The notes under the pieces: model-generated
Databases searched by the model: none
Told to the model about the DNA's origin: nothing
The model's input: only the letters and a program-made list of their open reading frames with translations
Position numbers and translations under genes: made by a program
Assembly (NCBI GenBank): GCA_016584495.1
Contig: WAID01000002.1
Span: 1,116,001 to 1,180,000 of the forward strand
Direction of reading: 5' to 3'
Origin: Celoporthe dispersa
Taxonomy: Eukaryota; Ascomycota; Sordariomycetes; Diaporthales; Cryphonectriaceae
DNA length: 64,000 nt
Shown: piece after piece, positions 22,713 through 34,422 of the stretch
Numbering within the stretch: the first letter of the stretch is position 1
How the letters are laid out: each line of letters starts with the position of its first letter

Positions 22713-25530
22713 GTTGTGGAGGGTTGCTAGAGGGAAGGAATTACGGATTCAATTACTGGTATGACTTGTGTGTAGGAATTCTATGCCGGAGAGGTTCGAG
22801 CAGGAGAAAGAGCAGTGGGTAGCAACAATCAGAGAAAGAAGAGAGCGATGGAGGCGCTTGTTGCAGAGACGTGCGCAAGGTGGGCTGCAGGTTATTTATT
22901 GATCTGCCCAGCCGGTGTTCAAGGCAACGTAAAGTAACTCGTCACCAAGGATGAGCTTACTTTGGCAGGTCTCTTAGTTCCTTTTTGCTGAGGCTGACGG
23001 TTCCAATAAACCCAAGCTTGGCGAATGGGGCAGTGTAAGCAGAGGCGGTTTGGGCGGCGGGCCAGCGGCCAAGCTACAGGCAGCTATCTCGGCAGAGCTG
23101 GGGAGAGCAAGGATGGCACCTGCTGTGATGGATACGAGACCGAGTCCCGGAGCACACATGCCTCTGGAAGCTTCGAAAGAAAGACGGAGAGGTCAGGTGT
23201 TCTCGACAGACGACAGAGGCGACACAGGCGATCGACGGTGACGGTGGCTGTGAACAAGAGCATGTACGTGTGTAATACAGTGTGTGTGGTGGGGGTGGGC
23301 TCTCCAGGCAGTTGCCCCTCTATCTGCCGTATGTGCTTTCCACTCCCAAGATTCCGGGATTTTAGCGTGTGGATCGACCGCTGAGGCTGAATATGACGTG
23401 CCGAAAGAAAGAAAGAAAGAACACCATCGAGGCGATTGATTTGTCTCACTGGCTGCTCCAACCACGTCTTTCTCCCGAACTCGTGGCGGTCATTGACATG
23501 ATGGCTATGTTCGAGTTGCGATGAACGAGAAGAAGAGGCGGATACACACACTCTTCATTGTCTCAGAGCATATGGAATCAACCGACCGCTCGCCAAGAGC
23601 CAACCCATCTCGTTGTATGCGCGCCGTCGTGGGAGACGTCATCTGCTGTGCCGTACATGGTCTGATAGTGTACCTGGCAGTGCCTGGCCACTCTGTGGCA
23701 GTGCGCAGTGCCTCTTGCGCTAAACAGGATGATGGGCAGCAGGATAGTTAGTGTATGGCTATCGCCATGTGCTCAGCAAGTGGAGGTGGGTTCCCTCCTC
23801 CGACCATGCATGTGCCGTGCCTGGGTGGGATCCCTGCCCCTCACGACCCGACCTTGTCGCTGAGGACCTCGGCAGCCCTGCCGATTCGGCCGTACACACA
23901 CACACCTAGGTACGGCGGCTTCTTGCTGCTGAGTGAACGGAAACTGGGCTCAATCATCGGGCATCACATGTTTGGATGTTATAAATCCGATTCGGGAGAG
24001 ATGGCGAGCTTCAGAACGCCGGATTCCTGGTTACGTCTCCTGGGTTTCGTTTCTCCACAAAGATCGAGATCCTACTTGGAGGTCTCCCGCGCTGATCTCA
24101 TCATCAGCGGAGAGTCCTCTTGACTTGCAACAATAACCCCCTGTGGACAAGCTGAGGGTTACACAAGGTGGATGATTTATTTCATTTGTGTATCTTGTCA
24201 AAGGGAAGCATGGTGCGGAAGCCCCCTTCAGAGCCGTGCTCTGTAGCGGCCCGAGGCTCGTCCAGCTTGAGAGCACAGCATGAAGCGAAAGCGAGCACAC
24301 ACACACATACACACCACGGATAACGGGACGTGACGAGGGAGAGGGAGGCGTGACAATGACGGGTGAACAGCACAGCACACTTGCATTTGGCTTGACATCT
24401 ACTGCAGGAAGGTAAATGGCCCCAAGTCGTGCATCAATGTGAAACAGGCAAATATGTGTAATGCAGCCGTACCACGCTGGGGGAAAAAAAAAAAGAAAAA
24501 AAAGAAAAAAAAGAAAGAAAAGGTCGCAGCTCGAGGGCGGTGATTTCGGGCCTGATAGATTGCGTATTGCACCATATTCATTGTATGTGTATATGAAATC
24601 TAATGAAAAATAAATTGAAATTCATGAGAGATCGTTATTGGAGTCCAGTTGGTCCGCTTAGAGATGAAACCCTGGTATTTGAAATACCACCAAAGCTCAA
24701 CCGGTTACAAAGCAAACCAGCAACAAGTTATAAAAGGGTTATACATCTCTTATAGCACCATGCCTAAATAGGTTAGATTGATCTCTACTAGCGCAATTTA
24801 CTTTAAATCGAGTACAAAAGGCATTTACGATATAACCCCCTTTTTAACCCTGCCTAGCCTGCCTGATTTTTTTTTGTCCCTTCTAACCTACCTACCCTGC
24901 AAGCCACTGCTTCGCGCCTTCCAATTCAAACAAGTCGCGTAGGTACGGATTGACTGCCGCGTAAAGGCGCCAACATACTATCCACCTGCCCAATCCACAA
25001 ATCCTGTCTGCTAGATTGTAGACACTGCATCTTGTCTTGTCTTTACAGCTCAACATTTCCTGCAGCCTGTGAGCAGGTGGCTCTCTACCTTACCAGCACC
25101 TGTCTGCCTGCAGTCAGGTCGAGCCAGGTCGATGTGCATCTGACTTCTGAATCAGATTGTTCAGATATCTGGAAAGAGGACATTTGGACTTGGGGATTTG
25201 GTTCTTTTCTTTTTTTTTTCTTTTTTCTTCTTCTTGTGGTCCTGACTCCCTCCTCAACAGCAAAGCAGCACAAGCAGCAGCAAGTTCCTCGACTGCTCGA
25301 CTGTCGCCGCCTCTCACCACACAAACAAGACCTTCTCCTTGATCACACCAGGGCCGTGGCAGACCACCGTGTTGGGACCCGGAAGGGAGAGGGAGCAGAT
25401 CAGCAGAGGGGATTGATCTGGGACCCAGCTTGCCATCTCACCCAACCTTCTCTCACATCAAAGAGGTGTAAATCGTGGGCGTGGTCCTGTGCGTGGGCCG
25501 AGGACGGAAGTGGCCCCGATCGTCCCCACA
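22713..25530. other. Intergenic, divergent promoters, no gene supported
   Basis: 2.8 kb between annexin (minus) and the zinc-finger gene (plus). It contains a GAAA run at about 23403-23422, an A-rich tract at 24483-24523 and an AT-rich stretch at about 24590-24860 with a short palindrome (GGTATTTGAAATACC). The last 500 bases are pyrimidine-rich leader for the plus-strand gene. Open frames here have no recognisable similarity. Confidence 0.45.
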
Positions 25531-27909
25531 ATGTCAGCTGCTTCTGCGCCGAGCGGACATGGCCATAGACCCGCTCCCGGCGCCGCACACGGAGGCCGAG
25601 ACCTGAACCACCCGGACGGGCGACCAGACAGCCACCAATACAACTCTACAGACTCACTCCCGCCCCAGATCGTCTCTGACATTGCTCCCGCCGCCACCAC
25701 CCTCTCTCCTGCAGCCCAACCCTCAAACCCCTCGTTTGCACCTCCGTCCTCGTCTCCCTCCGCCAGGGTTTTTGGCAGCACCCGCGCCCTCAACGGTCCC
25801 AAGAGCGGAGGAGGCCAACCCCATCCCGTATCCTCCCCTGTCCTGAACACCCCGCTCCAGGAAGCTCCAGGCACAGGAAGCCCGTCTCTTGGTCTCCGCC
25901 CATCCTTTGGCTTCCCTTCCCCAGGGAGAGAACAGGCCCACGCCGACCCAAAGTTTGTCGATGATCGCACCAGGATCACCTTTGCCATCCAGCAGGCCGT
26001 CCCCGAGGCCGCGAGGCGATCTATCCGCGATTGTTGGGAAAAGACCCTGATGGGCTCGGATTTCCACCAGGCCTTCGTCGTACGTTACCTGTTCCCCTCC
26101 CCAATAGCAGCCCTATATAAGGTATACACCTCATGTAAGTTTGAGAGGATCAAGTCGCTCACACGGACCAGCTAAATGCCAGCATCCACCATGCCACCCC
26201 CTCTGCTATCCAGCGCGGGATGCGCGACTTCGGCAAGAATATGATTCGTGCCGCAAAACGCGAGATCATCGACGCCATGACCCCGGCCGACCTGGACGAG
26301 GTCGCCGCGCTCGTCCTGGCCAAGGCGAGCGACTCGTTCCTCGACCAAGCCCTCGAGAGGCGCTTCAAGACCATCGAGGCCAAGCGGCTCATCAACGCCC
26401 TTGCCAGGGCAGAGCGCCTTGGCTACGACCCCAGCGACGTCGAGGAAGAGGAGGCCGCCGACGCAGGACCCTCAGCCTTTCCCACCGGCTCGTACCCATA
26501 CCCGGCAGCGGCCCAGCAGGGCCAACCTCTGCCCTCGAGGACCGCCGTTGCGACTCCCGCCCCCTCCCCGTCCCAGGGACCCGATCTGGCTACAATCTCC
26601 TTGCATTGCGGGCTCTGCTTTCGTCGTTTCAGTCACGATTCAGCATACAACTATCACACAAAGCACAAGGTCTGCACGCGCACGCCAAGCGGGTCCAAGG
26701 GCTTTAAGTACAACTGCCAGCACTGCGGCCAGGGCTTCACCACAATCATGGGCATTCAATATGTAAGTAGTCTCTCCCTCGCCTCTCGATGCCCCTTCTC
26801 CCACACCCCTTACTCTCTCACCACCTCTCTCTCTCTTCCCTCGCTGACTCTCGTGTGTCTGTCTGCAGCACAACTCGCACAAGGTCTGTGGAGAATTTGA
26901 TGGTGAACCGCGCGTGCCCCAGGGAGCTCTCAATACAGCCGATAAGTCTATGCCCTGCACCCCATCCGTGCCCAGGACCGCCTCGCCCTCCGGGAATCCT
27001 ATGAGCGCCACCGGCAGTGTCAGCACCCCCTTGTCCGCTACGGCCCGTGGCTCGTCCGCTACGCCCGGCGACCCGTCTGCTGATCCTTATGCCCACCTGT
27101 CACCCGAGCAGCTTACCGCCATGCAGGAGGAGCTCCGGGAGGCCGAGCTCAAGTACGGAGAGCGGATGCGCCAGGCCAATATGATCCCCGACGAGACCAA
27201 GAAGAAGGCGCGCCTCGAAGGCCTGGCCAACTCCTTTGGCACCAAGCAGTCCCTGATCCGCAAGAAATATGGCGTCCGGCTCCGGATGCGGAGGACCAAG
27301 GCTGAAATCATGGCCGAGAAGGACCGTATACAGTACAAGACGGCGGCTGAGCTGCAGGCTGAGCTGGGCCTCCCGATGAAGGATCGAGGACGTCCCATGA
27401 TAAGGGATGGACGTGACAGCACCCCCAACCACCAGGCCGGGGACGGCCATGCTGTGCGTGCAGCCGGACGTAGCGGCTGGGCGGCGGTGAACGAGCCGGC
27501 AGGGCCTGTCACGACCCTGGCATCGTCTCTGCCCGTTCCCCAGCCCAAGATCGAGGATGACGAGGGCGGAGTGGGCATGCATGCCGGCAAGCGGCGTTAT
27601 AGCGGAGTTATCGAGGGCCCAAGCAGCAAGCGTACCGCCTACTCTCAGATGGGAGGGCTGGACGGTACGGCAGCAGTGGACGCGGAGACGAAGGATCCCA
27701 CGGTTGCGCCCGCCAAGGTCATCTCTCCAGTGGGAAATGGTACGGCAGATGAGCCATTAGCCCTGGATGACACCGACTCGGAGGATTCGGGCGGCGACTC
27801 TACCGATGAGGATATCCCGGCCCAGCTGCCGGCGAGCATACGTGAGAGTCTGCAGCGAGGGAGCTCGGCCACCGCCTCAAGGGCCGGGTCAGGTTCTGCG
27901 GCACCATAA
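25531..27909 (+). CDS. C2H2-type zinc-finger nuclear protein, fungal-specific
   Basis: Three exons, 25531-26079, 26172-26762 and 26869-27909 (introns GTACGT..CCAG and GTAAGT..TGCAG); 726 residues. Start MSAASAPSGHGHRPAP is the first ATG of the frame. The first 150 residues are disordered. A helical region follows (about 155-270: TRITFAIQQAVPEAARRSI, AIQRGMRDFGKNMIRAAKR). Two adjacent zinc-finger-like units come next: LHCGLCFRRFSHDSAYNYH..H and YNCQHCGQGFTTIMGIQYH..H, the second being split by the second intron. A charged coiled segment (EELREAELKYGERMRQANM) precedes a basic stretch KKYGVRLRMRRTKAEI, then an acidic C-terminus (DDTDSEDSGGDSTDED). Layout and charge suggest a chromatin or transcription-associated protein; no characterised homologue is recognised. 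Confidence 0.85.
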
Positions 27910-28933
27910 GAGTACCACCCCAGAATGGGCTGTGTCGGTTGGTGGTGGTAGACTCAGCCTGATTTTTGTGCCTGGGTTCCGGTAGTGGTATCTACCGTGC
28001 CTTGGACCATGCGATGATCCCCCTCTTGTTTTTTTCCCCCGCCTATTTTTCCTTGCTTCCTGCAAGGCATGGTTCATCTGTACAGATGACCAAGATTACC
28101 ACAGCTCGGGATGGACACAACATTGCGTTGGCGTTGTTCGGCGGAAGACTTCAGTTTTGCCGCCTGAGACCCGTGTAGACCTTGCGAGAGAGGCCTCGCG
28201 CTTCCTCCCTGTGAATTGGGTGGTTAACCTACAAGGACGTTTCAGATAGCAATCAGTACCAATGCTCTTTCTCCGTGGCCTAGATTATGCGCGCTCTGCA
28301 GTGATTGAACGTCGCCTTGTGGCAAACTATTCAGGACCACTGTAATCCATGTGTAGCCCGGATGCTGCTATCATCCTCACCCTCACCTAACACGTTCAAG
28401 CGCACAACGGACAATTTTATCTACTCGCTAATCCTGAGATATAACTGATGGTGTGATCGCACCAATGAGATCGGCTTTTCACCACGGGATCAAGCCAGCG
28501 CGCGCCAAACCTCCCACTACAGAACCAGATCTGAGATGTCCCGCGATCCTTGCTCCTGCAGAGCACACACTTCATGGCATTATTACGAGGATTACCGACC
28601 CCCAAAATCAGGAGGGACGGACACCCAAAAAGGGAGCGTGAGAAGCGACCGGCCAGCCAATAACGAGCCCTCCCCTTTTCGCGCGAGTCTACGAGGGAGG
28701 GAGGAAGGGATGGACTATTGAGGCTGCGCCCCCTTGCCCGACCATTGGGTTCTGATGTGAGAAAATCCATCCGGCTTGTCGCAGGGGGCACGCCTCTGTG
28801 TGTGTGTGTGTGCGCTTGAGGAGGGCCAGCTGTGTGGTCTGCTTCGTACACGACGGGTCTGCTGTGGTCTTTGCCCACACACTGGCGGGCGCAGGATGGT
28901 TTATAGTTTGGTCGATAGATGGGTTTTTTTTTC

Positions 28934-28967
<34 letters not shown>

Positions 28968-30969
28968 TCCGAAAGAGGAGAGTGCAACACTTTTGTCCTT
29001 ACACATTTACAATAGTCTCTCCATCGCTGTCAGCTTTGACCAAGCCGGCGACCACAACCCCAGCAGGGCCCCCGAGAGCCAACCAACGGCCGACGACAGG
29101 GGCGGATCTGAGATTTAGGGAATAACTGGGGAGGGAGAGAGGTCCGTCTGTCTGGTGGCGCTGAGCACTGCTTTCTGGCCCCACTGGAGGAGGGGGGGGG
29201 GACAGACATGTACCAGCCCTGTGGGCAAGAGAACGGGCTTGGTGGCTTTGGTTGGGTGGGTGGATGTGATGGATGCACGCGCAACGGGGTGGGTCGTCCC
29301 AAGCTTAATCTCAAGGCTGGGAGAGGGCAGTGGGCCAGAGGTTTGGGATGAGAGAAAGAGAAGGCAAACAAAAACAAGACTTGATTTTTTTCCTTCTCTC
29401 TCCTTCTATTGCCGACAGGTTCCTGTGGTTGAATTGAGTTTAGGCTGTGCTGCAGACTCGTCGGTACCTCAAATCAGCAGGCAGGATGAAAACCCGAGCG
29501 GTTTGAGGGCTAATGGGAATCTTCTCGATCGACGGCAATCAGTTCGGATGTCACGCAGCCAGTGGCATTTCTGTAGTGGCTTACTGCTGTGTTCACTGGC
29601 CCCTGTCCCCCTGAAGAAAGCCGTACGAGGTTGCGGTCGGAAGGATTCTAGGCTTGCAGCCGCCCAAAGAAGAAGAGGAAAGAGAAGAAAAAAAAAAAGA
29701 AAACGAGAGATGGAAGCGCCAACGTCAGTAAGATTTGGCTGACCGTGCATAGACACACACACACATACAGGCAACCTACTGTTGAGGCCTTCTCTAGTGC
29801 CTGTACTTTGTAGGGTAATTCGTGCAGCTATGGTACAAAAATGATAGTTCTCTCTCTCTCCCCCTGGAAAATGCATACAGAAAAAAAGAAGCCCTTGCCT
29901 GCTTGGCTCTCTGACTCCTGTCACAAGGATCGACACCAGAGATGCGGCGCGACCCTGCGATTGGATCCTTGGGAAAATCTCTCTCTCCCTTTCTGTCTCT
30001 AATCTATCTATCTATCTACATAGCATCTATCTATCTGCTTCCAGGATCCTCACACACCGGATGAAAAGCAAATTTCAGACCCGATCTGCTGAACCAGGGA
30101 AATCTCCCCGAGGGCTCTTGTTCAGGTTTCAACGCTGCAGTGGTTCGTCGAGATGACAGGGTCCGGGTGACATTCCGAGGGCCTGGAGGGCCTGGCGGGA
30201 CCTGATCGGGGGCCCACTATAGCAACCGAGGCAGACGCTGTGTGCTCCGTTCCTTGTGAATGTACAGCGAGGGAGGCCACTGCGGCAGGGCCTTTCACTA
30301 GGCGCCAACCAAAGTCCCAAAGGTCCCCAGATCTCCAGCAGTGTGTGCTTCTCCACCACCGCCGCCCCTCCCCCCCAGTGATGTGATGGTGGGCCGGGGC
30401 TAATTCGAGACATACCCGTACTGTTCTGTACTGTACATTTGTCGAGGACGACACAGGGACAGAAAAAAAAAACAAAAAAACGAGGAACGGATTGACTAGA
30501 CCCCAAGTAGAAGGAAGGCCTGGGCCGCCCTGTCATTATCACATCTGGAGTGTGACCTTGGTCGTGGCCCTTAGTTTGTAGACGTGATTCTTCTGCCCCT
30601 GTCCACACAACAGTCCTTCTTTCTTCTTTTTCCTCTCTCTATCTCTCTATTCTTTTCGTCCGTCTGTTTGATCTATCCCTCTTTCCTTTTTGGTTTTTTT
30701 TTGGTTTTGTTTTGGAGGAACACTATCCGCCCGGAATCACGAGTCCTCGTCATCTCGAGCCCAGAGACCACGTCGCAGCCTTCTCGCGAGGAGTCCGTGT
30801 CAGCATCGTCCGTCGTCGGTGAACCGTCCTTCCGCCCTTGTGTGCCCTGTCTCACCAGCCCGAGGACAACGGCCCTGCGGGAACACCACGACACACGCGA
30901 TCTCCAACGGAGAGGACCAGTCAGGAGGACGGAGGAAGGGAGACGGAGAGACACCGAAGAGACGACACA
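27910..30969. other. Long intergenic/5' leader with microsatellites
   Basis: About 3.1 kb between two plus-strand genes. It carries (TG)8 at 28797-28812, a (TC)15 run at 28935-28964 and CTAT/ATCT repeats at about 30002-30034. The last 400 bases are T/C-rich (30600-30720) and look like promoter and leader for the coiled-coil gene. Apparent open frames are low-complexity shadows. Confidence 0.5.
28935..28964. repeat. (TC)n microsatellite
   Basis: Uninterrupted TC dinucleotide run of about 15 units directly after a T-rich tract. Confidence 0.9.
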
Positions 30970-33900
30970 ATGTGGGACCGATGGAGGTCGGGAATGGGAG
31001 GCGGGGGAGGAGGAGCTGATCAGCACCACCCTGGAGCCAAGACCAGAGCGTCCACCTTCTCCCCGTCGGCGCCGGCGTCGACGATAACCTCAGCAGCGCC
31101 GCAGGGCAATAATAATAGCTGGCAGCCCCGCTCGTCCGTCATCGCTGCGCGCCAGCAGGGCCAGCCGCAGCGACAGCCGATCTTGGACAACAGCCGCCTT
31201 GCTGGCAAGGCCGGCCCACCTCCTCCACGGCCGCCGAGAGACTAGTAAGTCTCCCCTCAATCTCTGGATGGGATCGACGGTGCTATTAGAGGTGGTACCT
31301 CCTTGTTGTGTGTCCCGCTGCAGCTGCTGACCATGTCTTGTGGCGTGTCCCCGTCTTCCACAGTGACACCGTACCTGCTGCTCCTCCTGCCCGGGAGCCA
31401 TACCAGCCACGCCCCCTGCAACAGCGATCGCAGACGCTGCCACCGTCGGCGCCGCCGTTGGCCCAGAATAACGGCTACCGCGACTCTGTTGGCCGGCCTC
31501 CGTCCTCGGTCTACTCCCAGCCACCGACCCTCTACACGGACCTTGGGAGGGCACACAATGTATCGCAATACACGACCAGCCCGGGCGAGGTGTCACCGCC
31601 CAGCTCGCCGGAGTTCTCTGCGGCCGATCATGCGTACGTACAATACAGAACATGCTATGGTGGGGATCGTTGGGCCGGCTGCGCTGCCGCCGTGGCACTC
31701 TCCGGCCTCCCCCCGACCATCTCATGCTGCTCTTTTCCCAGCTGCTGAGGATAAGTCGCTAACGATGCTCCGCACACACAAACACAGACCCAACCATGAC
31801 ATCTCTCCGATAGACGAGGAGTCCGACTTTATGGCTCCCTCCGCCTACTCCCACCAACAATCCCAACCTCCTGCCCCGAGACCCGGACTCAAGTCCTCAG
31901 ACCACGCCTCTCTCCCCTCCCGACAGCGGGCAGCCAGCCGTCAGGGCGGCGACCTGGCAGACGTGCCCGAGGCGCCGTCTCCCAAGTCGCCGGCAGCCTC
32001 GACCGCGCGGTCCAACATACCGATGATGCGCCGCGAGCGTCGGCAGCAGAAGGAGGCGCAGGCGGCTGCCAATAAGTTGCGGTCCATATCAGGGCGGGAG
32101 GAGGGGCGCGCCATGCCGCCACCTGCACGGGGTCTGGGGATCTCCACTGTGGTGGCCAGCCCTCCAGACTCACCTGAGCAGCAGCGACAGTCATCGCGGA
32201 GCGAGTCGAGAGCAGGCGGCGGGCCCACCAGGCGACAGGCGCAGGGGCCAGCCACCAGCCACACGGACCCTGCAGCGACAGCCTTTGTGGCGAGCAGGCC
32301 CGGCTGGAAGGGCGCGTCGGGACGAACTGCGATCGTGGACCCTGTGAAGGACAATCCCGAGGCTGAACCGCTCAAGATCCCCCCTCGAAGCGCAAGGCGA
32401 AACTCACCACGTCCGGCCGAGGGTGGTGGTGCTGCACCGGCAGCCGAGCAAGAACAGCAGCAGGGGTATATTAATGGTGCTGGCGGCGGAGGTGTGAACG
32501 GTTCAGCTCCTGCTGCTGCTGGCGTGGGAGAAAGATTAGGAGAAGAAGAAGGGGTGGTGGACGTTGCCATATCGGGCGCCACTATCGGTCCTGAAACCTC
32601 AACACTGAGTAGGCAGCAAATAGGAGGAGGTGGCGGTGCAGGGAAGGAGCCCCTCTCTAATTCAACCGCTGCCACTACCGCTACAGCAGCACCAGCAGCC
32701 ACTGCATCCACTGGAACCACTAATACCACCAACATTAACACCAACACCAACACCACCACCACCACCCACCACAATCCCTCCTCCGCTTCTTCCTCCAACA
32801 AGACCAGCCTCGCCAGCACCCTCCGCAGGATTATCCCCTCTTCTGGCCAGAGACAGAGTCGAATCTTCAGCGGCAGTGCCCTCATCAATTCGCTAGGCGG
32901 CCAGAAACACCAGCAGCAGGCTACCACCGCCCTGCAGGGCTACCCAAGCCCACCCCTCTCCGGTACAACCTCGACGCCCACTGGATTCCCGTTTCAACAA
33001 GGTGGTAGTGGTACTGGCGCCGTCTCAGCCGGTGGATCTCCCACAGGTGCCGTCAATGCCATGACCACGGCTGATGCCGCCCAGATTGATCCCTATGCCA
33101 GCACGCAGTGGCCAGCCGGCGCACCCCATCAGCAACAACAGCCCCACCACCACCCATCATCGACATTTCCTCTGACATCCTCCTCGGCCGGGTACCCCCA
33201 CGATCACCAGGACGCAATTCGCAGGAAGGAGATTGGCAGCGGGCCCCCCTCTGCGGCGCCAACACAAAGGCACGCGGCTGGCCATCAGCCACACGAATCC
33301 TTCTCCTCGTCTGTCTACTCCCGGCCAGAAGACGACCCTCAACACCAACAACATCACCACCATCCTTCCTACCCATACCAGGACCTGTACCAGGCACAGG
33401 CCCCTCCTCGACAGCCTCCCCACCCGATCCACCTCAACACCAAGAACCTTCCCAGCCTGCCTGGCGAGGGCAGCTCGGACTCCCCCTACGTGCAGCCGCC
33501 CTCGCGTTTCAGCATCACCACCTACGCGACCTCGGGACGCGAGTCCTCCCCCGCGACTCCTTCGACACCCAGGCACAGGCCCCACCTCCGCTCCCCACCC
33601 CGCCCAAGGACATCGTCATGGGCCTCACCAGTAAGACCAGCAGCGGCAAGGGCCTCACAAGGCCTCGCCGGCTCGGGGTCGGACCCGCTGGTCCAGGCGG
33701 AGGACAGCGTCCTGGAGCGCAGGCGGCCGGATCTGCGCGGTGGGGAAAACAGGTGGTCTGATGCCCTGCCAGATGACGTGGAACCCGTCAAGATCAGCCT
33801 GAGCAAGACCTGGATGTCGACGGCCGGGGCTAACAGCGCCGGCATCAACGCCACGAGCTCGCCGCCCAGGGCCCGGAAACAGGCGCCCAGGGGACCGCGC

Positions 33901-34422
33901 GACCTCCACCTGTCCTCGCAGGCACCAAATCCCAGGGGCGAAAACAACAACAAGGAGAGCGGCGGCGGCAGGGGCTGGGGCTTTGGCTTCCTCTCGCCGC
34001 GGTCCCCAGGTTCAGGCTCGGACTCGAACAACTCCCGCCCGGCCTCGATCATGTCCAACGTGGATAAGGACCTCCCGCCGGCCCCCAGCGCCGCCGCCAC
34101 CACAGCAGCCACCACCACCGACCGCATCGCCCAGCTCAACGCCCAGCTGCAGGACCTGGCCAACCGGAGGATCAACATCAACCGCGCCATCAAGCAGATG
34201 ACGGAGCTGATGCCCAAGGACAATCTGATCATGCCCGAGGAGGTGCGCAAGAAGCGCGAGGACGAGAAGCGCAAGATTGAGGACCTCAGGGCCAAGCTGT
34301 CCGACATCCAGGGCGAGGAGCACGACCTCGGCATGAAGCTGCACCGCGCCTACAAGAAGCTGGACAAGCAGACCGAGTACGAGCCCACCACCCTATGGGT
34401 CAGGAGAGCCACAGGCTCATGA
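30970..34422 (+). CDS. Large Pro/Gln/Ser-rich protein with C-terminal coiled coil, fungal-specific
   Basis: Exons 30970-31244, 31364-31633 and 31788-34422 (introns GTAAGT..CACAG and GTACGT..CACAG, branch CGCTAAC); 1059 residues. Start MWDRWRSGMGGGG. Nearly all of the first 900 residues are disordered with Pro/Gln/His/Ser/Thr runs. The exon-exon joins read through sensible sequence (YDTVPAAPPAREP, DHAPNHDISPIDEESDF). The conserved part is the C-terminal coiled coil, with DRIAQLNAQLQDLANRRINI, LMPKDNLIMPEEVRKKRED, EEHDLGMKLHRAYKKLD and the tail EYEPTTLWVRRATGS, which I associate with a fungal family of unknown function. Between about 33548 and 33660 the coding signal (C/G-ending codons, PPPLPTPPKDIVMG) sits in the -1 frame, implying a lost base at C5 33548-33552 and a compensating change near 33660. 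Confidence 0.8.

Noticed and set aside
25458..25988. 176-codon minus-strand frame
   Set aside because: Opposite the well-supported first exon of the zinc-finger gene; GC-rich shadow.
28797..28964. CRISPR-like repetition
   Set aside because: Simple dinucleotide microsatellites without spacers, in a eukaryotic context.
31941..32927. 328-codon minus-strand frame
   Set aside because: Antisense of the Pro/Gln-rich coding region; its Val/Ala/Leu runs mirror Asn/Thr/Ser codon runs.
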